From NCBI GenBank assembly GCA_023145535.1, contig JAGLDQ010000097.1, positions 1 through 5,102 on the forward strand: a stretch of 5,102 nucleotides of DNA, given 5' to 3'. The notes beneath the pieces are model-generated. The model had not been told where the DNA came from and searched no databases. It saw only the letters and a program-made list of their open reading frames with translations. The position numbers and the translations under genes were made by a program. Below, piece by piece: positions 1-5,102 of this stretch (position 1 is the first letter of the stretch; each line of letters opens with the position of its first letter). The stretch comes from Cocleimonas sp. (GTDB lineage: Bacteria > Pseudomonadota > Gammaproteobacteria > Thiotrichales > Thiotrichaceae).

Positions 1-1
1 C

Positions 2-469
2 TTGCCAGTGGTTACAACATCACCAAAAATAATGCAGGTTGTGGTAAATAAAGCTGTTGATTTGAGAAAAGTTTCGCTTGCCGCAGATTTACCCCTATTA
101 ACGTTGGCAGAGTTAAACCGTAATTTCAAAAATGGGATAAGTAATCCTCACTTATCTAAAAAAATAGTGCTTCCACGTCGCTATGCGAATAAATTATATC
201 GTTTTATTCGACAGCAATCGCCTATCGTTACCGCATCTTATAGGCCAAAAAATAAAACTAAGCGGTATACGGTTACGAAGCAGGCTAAATTGGCTATTCG
301 CTTGGTTGATTATCAAATAAAAAGTGGCGAGAGTCTTTATAAAATAGCACTAAAGCATGGTACAACCGTTGCTCATATTATGCGTTTAAATGGAATGCAG
401 AATACGCGTATTAAAGCAGGAAAAAGATTAAAAATCGCACTGAAAAACGCTGTGACAAGATCTTCGTAA
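2..469 (+). CDS. mltD: MltD-like membrane-bound lytic murein transglycosylase, C-terminal part with LysM domain (5' end outside window)
   Basis: The visible 155 codons are the C-terminal end of a longer protein. The first codon, TTG, is almost certainly an internal leucine, because no start context is present and the frame is open to the window edge. Residues about 10-70 resemble the linker after the SLT domain in MltD proteins, with a 'VDLRKVSLAADLPLLTLAEL' stretch and then 'KIVLPRR'. Residues about 103-145 form a LysM peptidoglycan-binding domain: YQIKSGESLYKIA, GTTVAHIMRLNGM, then NTRIKAGKRLKI. MltD enzymes cleave the MurNAc-GlcNAc bond of peptidoglycan with formation of 1,6-anhydro-MurNAc, acting in the periplasm or at the outer membrane. 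The catalytic SLT domain is not in view, so activity cannot be judged. The linker between the two parts is unusually basic (RPKNKTKR). Only one complete LysM is visible. Another LysM-bearing cell-wall hydrolase is possible, but the linker favours MltD. Confidence 0.82.
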   Translation: MPVVTTSPKIMQVVVNKAVDLRKVSLAADLPLLTLAELNRNFKNGISNPHLSKKIVLPRRYANKLYRFIRQQSPIVTASYRPKNKTKRYTVTKQAKLAIRLVDYQIKSGESLYKIALKHGTTVAHIMRLNGMQNTRIKAGKRLKIALKNAVTRSS

Positions 470-496
470 TTATTTTCGGTCGTATTAGTAAAGCTA

Positions 497-520
497 TTGA
501 CGATAATGATTTATCGCCAA
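497..520. terminator. Candidate hairpin between convergent genes (weak, no U-tract)
   Basis: A perfect 6-bp stem CGATAA/TTATCG (501-506 with 511-516) closes a TGAT loop. It extends by TTG/CAA (497-499 with 518-520) across a single A-C mismatch. It lies 27 nt past the stop codon of the mltD-like gene and overlaps the stop codon of the convergent small ORF at 511-651, a natural place for a bidirectional terminator. Neither strand shows a run of T after the stem and the stem is AT-rich, so intrinsic termination is doubtful. Confidence 0.3.
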
Positions 521-651
521 GTGAGAGCAGGGGTTGAGTCTGTTTGCGTTGAGATTACTTCCATTGTTGCAACAATGCTCACGGTGAGTAATATTGAAAT
601 AAGTAAGATAGTTGAGAATGAGTATTTTTTAGTGTCCTGAGTGTTCATCAT
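511..651 (-). CDS. Small single-span hydrophobic peptide (46 aa), function unknown
   Basis: Not a family I recognise. The frame begins with two ATG codons (651-649 and 648-646) and ends in TAA at 513-511. Upstream on the minus strand is a purine-rich AAGGGAAGG; its AGGGA core (660-656) lies 7 nt before the second ATG, near-ideal spacing, so a 45-residue product from the second Met is as likely as 46. The peptide has a short polar N-terminus with two lysines (residues 8-9), a hydrophobic segment at about 12-29 (FSTILLISILLTVSIVA), then a polar Ser/Thr-rich tail of about 16 residues ending TWR. By the positive-inside rule this predicts an N-in inner-membrane peptide with a periplasmic tail; no clear signal-peptidase site is seen. 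It is convergent with the mltD-like gene and co-directional with the helicase gene, 261 nt downstream of the latter's stop. Coding status rests on the ribosome binding site and the membrane-like composition only. Confidence 0.45.
   Translation of the reverse strand: MMNTQDTKKYSFSTILLISILLTVSIVATMEVISTQTDSTPALTWR
562..577. repeat. Perfect 16-bp palindrome inside the small ORF
   Basis: CATTGTTGCAACAATG is a perfect dyad with no spacer. It falls inside the small minus-strand ORF, where it encodes part of the hydrophobic segment and the residues after it. Next to it is a second short dyad, CTCAC-G-GTGAG (578-588). It could be a homodimeric regulator site or a chance result of the codons; the sequence alone cannot decide. 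Confidence 0.5.
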
Positions 652-912
652 GCCTTCCCTTGCAATAATTATTTATTCTTGTTTTATAAAGCGATGAATT
701 AGTCAGTAATAGCTCAATGATTTTTATCTTATTTTTTTAGGATGAGTGATGTTTTTCTGGGGACTTATATTTTATCAAAAAAATCAACTTCTACGGATTA
801 GCACCATTCCAAAACCACAACATGCAATGGAAAACCTAACTATTCACCGAAAATCAACAGAAGCGTGAAAATTGCCTCATATTTTTCGAGTCTTATAAGG
901 CCTCAATGTTCA
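652..912. other. AT-rich intergenic stretch without a convincing gene
   Basis: This lies between the small peptide gene and the helicase stop. It holds the small gene's ribosome binding site (653-661), long A/T runs and an 8-bp dyad CTTATAAG (892-899) just past the helicase stop. I found no GC-rich hairpin with a T-run that would end helicase transcription. A 39-codon plus-strand frame (749-868) with a decent AGGA site is present, but I treat it as a weak candidate only. Confidence 0.5.
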
Positions 913-2967
913 TCAAACTAAATCAGCATGCAAATAACGCACAGAAGCCGATTCTTTTTTAGGCGGGGTTGTCGTTGGTATCACCAGTTCTTTTATTTGC
1001 AGTGATTTGGGGATAGTGTCTGAAGTCAGTAGCAAAACTAATTTTTGGCTAGCACGCGTCATTCCCATATACAGCTTACGTGTGTTTTCTATGGTTAAGG
1101 TGTGACGTTCACGATCCCCAATCTCTGGTCTATTTTCTTTATTAAAGAGTGCTTGTAAGCCTGTAATAAAGACGATAGGGCTTTCAATACCCGTTGCGGC
1201 ATCTAATTCACAAACCCGCAGTGCATTCTCGCTCCAATAGTGATCCGTTAAAATACAGGTTGGTGTTCTAAGGGTGTTTTTGATGGTTTGTAATAAGGGG
1301 CGTACATTAAAACTTGTTGCATCTAATATCAGAATATCTTGTGCTGGTGTTCCTTGTTGTAATAATTTATGGATCTCGCTTAGTAAGCGGTTTTGCTCGT
1401 CTTTTTTACTATGAAAATTTAAAAGCGTAGGGGGGATACAGTTTTCAGATGGAACGCCATCGCATGATTTATCGGCGAGCATATGGTCTGTTTCATCAGG
1501 AATACGATTAAAGCGAAATTCATCCGCAATTTTTAAGATTAAAGGATTAGAACGATAATTTTTCTGCAAACGGAAAGTGCGATTCCGTAGGTCAATCCCT
1601 GTTTCTTTCCAGCTTAAATTTCGGTTTAGGAAGCCTTGATCAGGGTCGGCAACCATAAAGAGTTGTCCTGTTTCGGGTTTTATTGCTTTTTTAAGCAATG
1701 CGAACCAGATAGGCGCAAAGTATTGTGCCTCATCTACCAATACGTGATCATATTGCTCTATGTTTATCCTACCTTCTTGTACATCACGCCATAATTGGCG
1801 TGGCAGATCAGCCCAGAGCATGATATGGCGGGTATTTAGCTCTGCATCAAAGTCTAAAACGGCTCGCCATAGATCTTTGCGCATATCTTCGCCTAGAGAA
1901 TAGGCTTGTCCTGAGCGGTCTACCCTTAAATAATCAGCTTCGGTAAAAATAAGGCGGTCTTTAATAAAATTTATTTCGCGTAAAAATAGATGTTTAGTAA
2001 AAGAGGTGCCTTCAAAGTGGCGATCCAGCATCTGTACAACAACATCCATAACCTCATCTTCATAGACAAAGCGGCGTGTCCACTTCCATTGGCGCAAACA
2101 CCATTCCATAAAAGGCTGACACTCATTGTCTTGATGTTCGAATAGGTTGTTATAACGAGATCGTAAGTAATGATTAATTGCTTTATTATGCGTGAGCACC
2201 AGAATTTTTTTATTAGGATAGAGATCGCGCAATAGTTTAGCGCGGTGTAATAGAATTAATGATTTTCCACTACCTGCAGCACCATGCACTAGACGTAGAT
2301 TATAGCGATGAGGTGGATTTGAGTCTGGTTTCAAGACTAAGTCTTGTTTCAGCGCAAACTCTTGTTCGTTGCTTAATAAAAATTGTTCTAGTTGTGGTTT
2401 TGATGGGTTTTTAGTGCGATGGAGCGAATAATTTTTTGGTAAGGTTGATTCAGGGCTAAAATGGCTACGCATATATTCAAGTGCATAGCCAGACATGGAT
2501 ATACCGAGATATTGATTAACCAAGTCTAAAAATAATTGCGGACTGAGCGCATCATGCCCAAAAAGACGTAAGCCAGATGATGCTAGCTGTAGGCGTGTAT
2601 TAGCCTCTATTCCTTTCGGTAAAATAACAACCAAGGGTGCTAGGACATCAGCATGAGTATGTAATTTTTCAGGAAAGAGTGAATGTTGAAAGCGCACTAG
2701 TTTTTGTAGTGATTCGGTTTTATGCGCCAGAATTTTTTTAGTCTCTAGCTGAGATAGATATTGCGGTTGCGAATCATCACTACAAATAAAGACCAGTAAT
2801 GATCTATTTTCCTGCTGTAAGCAAAATAATGTTCCTGCGGGAAGATCTTTGCTAAACAAGTGCTGAATTATTTTGTAATCATTCGCTAATGTGCTTCTTA
2901 AATGGTTATATAATTGTGTAGCAACATCGTCTGCTGCGACGGCATATTCTGGTAATGCAACGGCCAT
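913..2967 (-). CDS. Superfamily I (UvrD-like) DNA helicase with degenerate NERD-like N-terminal domain
   Basis: Encodes 684 aa from the preferred ATG at 2967. The longest frame starts at 3003 (696 aa), but the inner ATG has a good Shine-Dalgarno site 7 nt upstream and the outer one does not. In 696-aa numbering the SF1 motifs are in order: Q-motif near SNEQEF (Q214), Walker A GAAGSGKS (241-248), Ia LTHNKA (270-275), Walker B/motif II VLVDEAQ (421-427), III VADPDQ (451-456), IV LQKNYRS (479-485), V ATGIES (603-608), VI KLYMGMTRAS (643-652). All catalytic positions are kept, so an active ATP-dependent 3'-5' translocase is expected. Residues about 25-170 follow the pattern of a NERD nuclease-related domain, yet where that family carries the acidic 'LEVK'-type strand this protein has LLVFICSDD (69-77). 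The nuclease site is therefore probably dead; this domain call is inference. It is transcribed away from apaH. The cytoplasmic role is likely DNA repair or defence-type processing; the substrate is unknown. Confidence 0.85.
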   Translation of the reverse strand: MAVALPEYAVAADDVATQLYNHLRSTLANDYKIIQHLFSKDLPAGTLFCLQQENRSLLVFICSDDSQPQYLSQLETKKILAHKTESLQKLVRFQHSLFPEKLHTHADVLAPLVVILPKGIEANTRLQLASSGLRLFGHDALSPQLFLDLVNQYLGISMSGYALEYMRSHFSPESTLPKNYSLHRTKNPSKPQLEQFLLSNEQEFALKQDLVLKPDSNPPHRYNLRLVHGAAGSGKSLILLHRAKLLRDLYPNKKILVLTHNKAINHYLRSRYNNLFEHQDNECQPFMEWCLRQWKWTRRFVYEDEVMDVVVQMLDRHFEGTSFTKHLFLREINFIKDRLIFTEADYLRVDRSGQAYSLGEDMRKDLWRAVLDFDAELNTRHIMLWADLPRQLWRDVQEGRINIEQYDHVLVDEAQYFAPIWFALLKKAIKPETGQLFMVADPDQGFLNRNLSWKETGIDLRNRTFRLQKNYRSNPLILKIADEFRFNRIPDETDHMLADKSCDGVPSENCIPPTLLNFHSKKDEQNRLLSEIHKLLQQGTPAQDILILDATSFNVRPLLQTIKNTLRTPTCILTDHYWSENALRVCELDAATGIESPIVFITGLQALFNKENRPEIGDRERHTLTIENTRKLYMGMTRASQKLVLLLTSDTIPKSLQIKELVIPTTTPPKKESASVRYLHADLV

Positions 2968-2974
2968 GATAAAT

Positions 2975-2980
2975 CCCCTA
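2975..2980 (-). promoter_or_regulatory. Shine-Dalgarno site that sets the helicase start at 2967
   Basis: On the minus strand TAGGGG (2980-2975) is followed by 7 nt and then the ATG at 2967-2965. The alternative in-frame ATG at 3003-3001 is preceded by AAAAATAAGACA, which has no comparable purine core. This decides the shorter start. Confidence 0.7.
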
Positions 2981-3034
2981 AAACTGTGTATTTTCGACTT
3001 CATTGTCTTATTTTTGGTATATACACCGCCTGTC

Positions 3035-3040
3035 AGTATA
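3035..3040 (-). promoter_or_regulatory. Candidate -10 element for the helicase gene
   Basis: TATACT on the minus strand matches the sigma-70 -10 consensus at 5 of 6 positions and lies about 70 nt before the preferred helicase start. No good -35 hexamer sits 16-18 nt upstream. The element lies within the GTATATAC/GTATAC repeat area, so a regulator bound there could affect it. Confidence 0.25.
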
Positions 3041-3185
3041 CATTTTTTATCGCATATATAAAACCTAGATTCTGCAGTATTTCATTCAGATTCAACCTAA
3101 GTTATTGATTGTTAAATTTATATTTTTTGGGAAAATATTATCATTTATTTTCATTGTTTTATTTTTCTTTACAAATCAACAGTTT

Positions 3186-3229
3186 AATATTTTAGCGGGG
3201 CGACTTGTAATATCTAAGCCTAAAATATT
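3186..3229. repeat. 10-bp inverted repeat upstream of apaH
   Basis: AATATTTTAG (3186-3195) and its exact reverse complement CTAAAATATT (3220-3229) flank a 24-nt spacer. The right arm is itself part of a 12-bp dyad, TAAAATATTTTA (3221-3232). It could be a paired operator, or a stem-loop if transcribed. In DNA this AT-rich, chance is a real alternative. Confidence 0.4.
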
Positions 3230-3268
3230 TTATTGAAGGGAGTGCTTCTACAGCTTAATGATAGTTTG

Positions 3269-3298
3269 TTGAAGTTTTCTTTCTGAATAAGGTAAAAT
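3269..3298 (+). promoter_or_regulatory. Candidate sigma-70 promoter of apaH
   Basis: TTGAAG (3269-3274) and TAAAAT (3293-3298) are separated by 18 nt and match the -35 and -10 consensus at 4 and 5 of 6 positions. Transcription would begin about at the ATG itself (3305), giving an mRNA with almost no leader. The only Shine-Dalgarno-like sequence, TAAGG (3288-3292), sits 12 nt from the ATG and would be left out of such a transcript. Confidence 0.35.
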
Positions 3299-3304
3299 AC
3301 GTGC

Positions 3305-4114
3305 ATGGCAAATTATGCAATTGGCGACATTCAAGGATGTTATGATCCTTTCAGACGATTACTCGATAAAATACAATTTACTCCAGGGAAGGATACGCTA
3401 TGGATAGCAGGTGACTTGGTTAACCGCGGCAATCAGTCGCTTGAAGTTTTGCGTTTTATCAAAAGCCTTGATAAAGCAGCGATTAGTGTATTAGGAAATC
3501 ATGATGTATCATTGATTGCTAGTCACTATGGCTTGTTTAAGCCGCATAAAACACTAAAACCTATTTTCTCTGCGCCTGATCGTGAAGAGTTGGTAAACTG
3601 GTTACGTAATAGGCCTTTTTTACATGTTGATAAAACGCTTGGTTATTGCATGGCACATGCGGGTATTTCACCCTTTTGGACGTTAAAAAAGGCGATAGCC
3701 TGTGCGGAAGAGATTCAAATTTCTTTGCGTGGCAATCAAGCCGATTTATGGTTAAAAGAAATTTATGGAAATAAGCCTGCAAAGTGGAGGGATGACCTAA
3801 AATCGTATAAACGACATCGTTATATATTGAACAGTTTTGTACGTATGCGCTATAGTAAGGCGAAAGGCGCGCTTAATTTTCATCTCAAAAAAAACCCCTT
3901 TGAAATGAAAGATAAATACCCCAATTTAATGCCATGGTTTCTTTGCCCCATTAGAAAACCATTGCCTATTAAAGTTATTTTTGGTCATTGGTCCAGCCTT
4001 GGTTTTTATCAGGATGAAAATGTAATCGCTCTTGACACAGGCTGTGTTTGGAATAATAAACTCACCGCCATCCAATTAAATACAGAAATAACTACCTCCG
4101 TGGAATGCCCATAA
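3305..4114 (+). CDS. apaH: Symmetrical bis(5'-nucleosyl)-tetraphosphatase (diadenosine tetraphosphatase) ApaH
   Basis: A complete 269-aa protein, close to the usual 270-280 residues. It hydrolyses Ap4A symmetrically to two ADP, lowering dinucleoside polyphosphate alarmones and removing Np4 caps from RNA in the cytoplasm. The metallophosphatase motifs are in order: GDIQGC (7-12), GDLVNRG (36-42), GNHD (64-67), MAHAGI (116-121), and the ApaH-typical FGHWSSLG (226-233) and ALDTGC (242-247). The first motif has Gln where E. coli ApaH has His (GDVHGC); from memory this variant is common in other gammaproteobacterial ApaH proteins, so I do not take it as a defect. ATG at 3305 gives the family's normal MA-Y-IGD N-terminus. 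The gene is divergent from the helicase gene, and its stop codon overlaps the start of the next gene (TAATG), indicating co-translation. In enterobacteria apaH lies with ksgA and apaG; here its neighbours differ. Confidence 0.97.
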   Translation: MANYAIGDIQGCYDPFRRLLDKIQFTPGKDTLWIAGDLVNRGNQSLEVLRFIKSLDKAAISVLGNHDVSLIASHYGLFKPHKTLKPIFSAPDREELVNWLRNRPFLHVDKTLGYCMAHAGISPFWTLKKAIACAEEIQISLRGNQADLWLKEIYGNKPAKWRDDLKSYKRHRYILNSFVRMRYSKAKGALNFHLKKNPFEMKDKYPNLMPWFLCPIRKPLPIKVIFGHWSSLGFYQDENVIALDTGCVWNNKLTAIQLNTEITTSVECP

Positions 4115-4956
4115 TGAGATCTCTAATTCGAATAGCCGCAAAAGCAGGTCGGTATCCATTTACCCGTGCAGCTAAGCTAGTAAAACCAAAGAAAAAAGAG
4201 GAAGTAACCGCAAGAAAAATTAATAAAGAAGAAGAGCTTGCCGCAGAAGAGGCAAACACGAAAGAACTAAAAAAAGAAGTTAGTAAAGAAAGTGAGGAAG
4301 AAAATATCGACGAAGAAACATTAAAGCAAATGCTTGCTGCGAGTCCAAGGGATGAAGTATTAGTTAACGCTTCAGGTTTAGAAGTTACATTGCGTGGACA
4401 TGATTATAAGATCAGGCTAACTAAACCTGCGCACGGTGCTGAACCGCAGAAACTTCAAACAGCTTTAAGTAGAAATCGAGAGCTGCTGAATAAAAGCACA
4501 GCAGATTTATATCGCTTGCATTGTGGTAATATAGAAAAAAATAAACAGCATAATCAAATGATTGATGAGATAGCGAAGGGGATTCTAAAACCAGAAAATG
4601 ATAAAATGAAAGCTAATTTTGCAAACCTGCTTGAAAAGGGAAAAATTCCTCTTGATACATGGAATGAAAATGTTCTTCGCCCTGGAATACAAAATGCTTT
4701 AGTGGCTAGAGCAAATATTGATTTACTAATTCCCCTAATCAATATGCGGGGTGGAGAAGCAGAGTATAAAGGCCAAGAAGCGTTGCCCATCAATGATCAT
4801 ATCAATGCTCTACGTGATATGACGGCAAAAGAAGCCTCAGAAGATAATATTCCTCCGCCAGAAAAACCGAAAACAGATGAGTGGACTATTCAGGAGTTTT
4901 TTACTGCGGCAGTGATTGTGATTATTATTGCTTTGTTATTAAGAGCATTTATTTAG
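4114..4956 (+). CDS. Uncharacterised C-tail-anchored membrane protein, translationally coupled to apaH
   Basis: I do not recognise a family. The preferred start is the ATG at 4114, whose A is the last base of the apaH stop; TGGA lies 9 nt upstream. An in-frame ATG at 4105 would add three residues (283 instead of 280 aa), but TGGA would then touch it. From the 4114 start: a basic N-terminus (about 1-28, many K/R), a highly charged Lys/Glu segment (about 25-70) likely to form a helix or coiled coil, a mixed central region (about 75-235) with the compact stretch EVTLRGHDYKIRL, a proline-rich linker (about 247-254, PPPEKPK), then one hydrophobic segment at the extreme C-terminus (about 262-279, FFTAAVIVIIIALLLRAFI). 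There is no N-terminal signal peptide. This predicts a cytoplasmic body held in the inner membrane by a C-terminal tail. The overlap implies expression with ApaH; a functional link is inference. Confidence 0.8.
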   Translation: MRSLIRIAAKAGRYPFTRAAKLVKPKKKEEVTARKINKEEELAAEEANTKELKKEVSKESEEENIDEETLKQMLAASPRDEVLVNASGLEVTLRGHDYKIRLTKPAHGAEPQKLQTALSRNRELLNKSTADLYRLHCGNIEKNKQHNQMIDEIAKGILKPENDKMKANFANLLEKGKIPLDTWNENVLRPGIQNALVARANIDLLIPLINMRGGEAEYKGQEALPINDHINALRDMTAKEASEDNIPPPEKPKTDEWTIQEFFTAAVIVIIIALLLRAFI

Positions 4957-4964
4957 CATTTTCC

Positions 4965-4992
4965 TTGATAAATATTACAATACCCATAGATT
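4965..4992 (+). promoter_or_regulatory. Weak candidate promoter for ppiC
   Basis: TTGATA (4965-4970) and TAGATT (4987-4992) are 16 nt apart, matching consensus at 5 and 4 of 6 positions. They lie in the 66-nt gap after the tail-anchored gene. With no terminator visible in that gap, read-through from the apaH operon is equally possible. Confidence 0.3.
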
Positions 4993-5022
4993 TGATTCTT
5001 TTACGTATAAATGGAGAAAACA

Positions 5023-5102
5023 ATGGCACAAGCAACAGCGCGTCACTTATTAGTTGATAGCGAAGATAAATGTAATGAACTAAAGCAACAAATTGTAGAC
5101 GG
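5023..5102 (+). CDS. ppiC: PpiC-type parvulin peptidyl-prolyl cis-trans isomerase (3' end outside window)
   Basis: Only the first 26 codons and part of the next are in view. The ATG at 5023 follows a clear GGAG (5013-5016) with a 6-nt spacer. The N-terminus ATARHLLVDSEDKCNELKQQ fits the start of the rotamase domain in small single-domain parvulins: the ARHxLV strand with its conserved His, then the helix with E-L-K and an 'I-x-x-G' turn. Starting directly at the rotamase strand with no signal peptide implies a small cytoplasmic enzyme of roughly 90-95 residues that isomerises X-Pro bonds, rather than a periplasmic SurA or PpiD type. The rest of the active site is off the edge, so the length is expected from the family, not seen. 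Confidence 0.88.
   Translation, partial: MAQATARHLLVDSEDKCNELKQQIVD

Larger units (their letters stand above)
2968..3304. other. Divergent AT-rich control region between helicase gene and apaH
   Basis: This 337-nt stretch lies between two divergently transcribed genes and must hold both promoters unless they are read from elsewhere. It contains the helicase ribosome binding site, candidate -10 elements on each strand, a close pair of GTATATAC/GTATAC dyads (3017-3024 and 3036-3041) near the helicase side and a 10-bp inverted repeat near the apaH side. Short frames of 20 codons or fewer occur on both strands, without support as genes. No LexA-type CTG-N10-CAG box was seen. Confidence 0.6.

Noticed and set aside
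892..907. Hairpin-like GAGTCTTATAAGGCCTC just after the helicase stop as a terminator
   Set aside because: The dyad has no loop, needs a bulge and a wobble pair, and is not followed by a T-run on the minus strand.
3017..3041. Possible LexA/SOS box near the helicase start (CTGTCAGTATACA area)
   Set aside because: There is no CTG-N10-CAG spacing on either strand; only the GTATATAC and GTATAC dyads are real.
3240..3284. Short GTG-started leader peptide after GAAGGGA upstream of apaH
   Set aside because: The purine-rich site touches the GTG, the frame is only 14 codons and shows no regulatory amino-acid run.
3326..3340. His to Gln change in the first metallophosphatase motif of ApaH (GDIQGC)
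   Set aside because: As I recall, this variant is common among ApaH proteins outside the enterobacteria, and all other motifs are intact, so it does not suggest inactivation.
3561..3782. 73-codon open frame on the minus strand inside apaH
   Set aside because: It lies fully within a confidently identified ApaH coding region on the other strand, has no ribosome binding site I can see and its product resembles no family I know.
4094..4099. Anti-Shine-Dalgarno-like ACCTCC near the end of apaH
   Set aside because: There is no matching GGAGG nearby to sequester, and it is explained by apaH codons.
4554..4793. 79-codon open frame on the minus strand inside the tail-anchored protein gene
   Set aside because: It is an antisense frame of a well-formed gene, with no start signal and a composition expected from reading that gene backwards.

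Overview
The window is AT-rich bacterial DNA, most likely from a gammaproteobacterium. The clues are a LysM-bearing MltD-type lytic transglycosylase end, a symmetrical diadenosine tetraphosphatase (ApaH) and a small single-domain parvulin (PpiC). I cannot place it to genus. I see no rRNA, tRNA, CRISPR array, insertion sequence or integrase, so it reads as an ordinary chromosomal stretch.

Layout. The left edge (2-469, +) holds the C-terminal part of an MltD-like murein hydrolase. It runs toward a 443-nt gap (470-912) that is not empty. On the minus strand, 511-651 encodes a 46-residue single-span hydrophobic peptide behind a strong Shine-Dalgarno sequence, convergent with the mltD-like gene. 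The rest of that gap (652-912) is AT-rich with no clear gene or terminator. Next, 913-2967 (-) encodes a superfamily I (UvrD-like) helicase whose N-terminal third looks like a NERD nuclease-related domain without its catalytic residues. Its most probable start is 12 codons inside the longest open frame.

A 337-nt AT-rich divergent region (2968-3304) separates the helicase from an operon-like group on the plus strand. That group is apaH (3305-4114), then a gene for an unrecognised tail-anchored membrane protein that starts on the last base of the apaH stop codon (4114-4956, TAATG overlap), then after 66 nt the first 26 codons of a ppiC-type peptidyl-prolyl isomerase (5023 to the edge).

How the genes relate. 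ApaH hydrolyses Ap4A-type alarmones in the cytoplasm, and the overlapping start suggests the tail-anchored protein is translationally coupled to it. Nothing in the sequence ties the helicase, the lytic transglycosylase and this operon into one pathway. The least explained elements are the degenerate NERD-like/helicase fusion, the apaH-coupled tail-anchored protein and the small membrane peptide.
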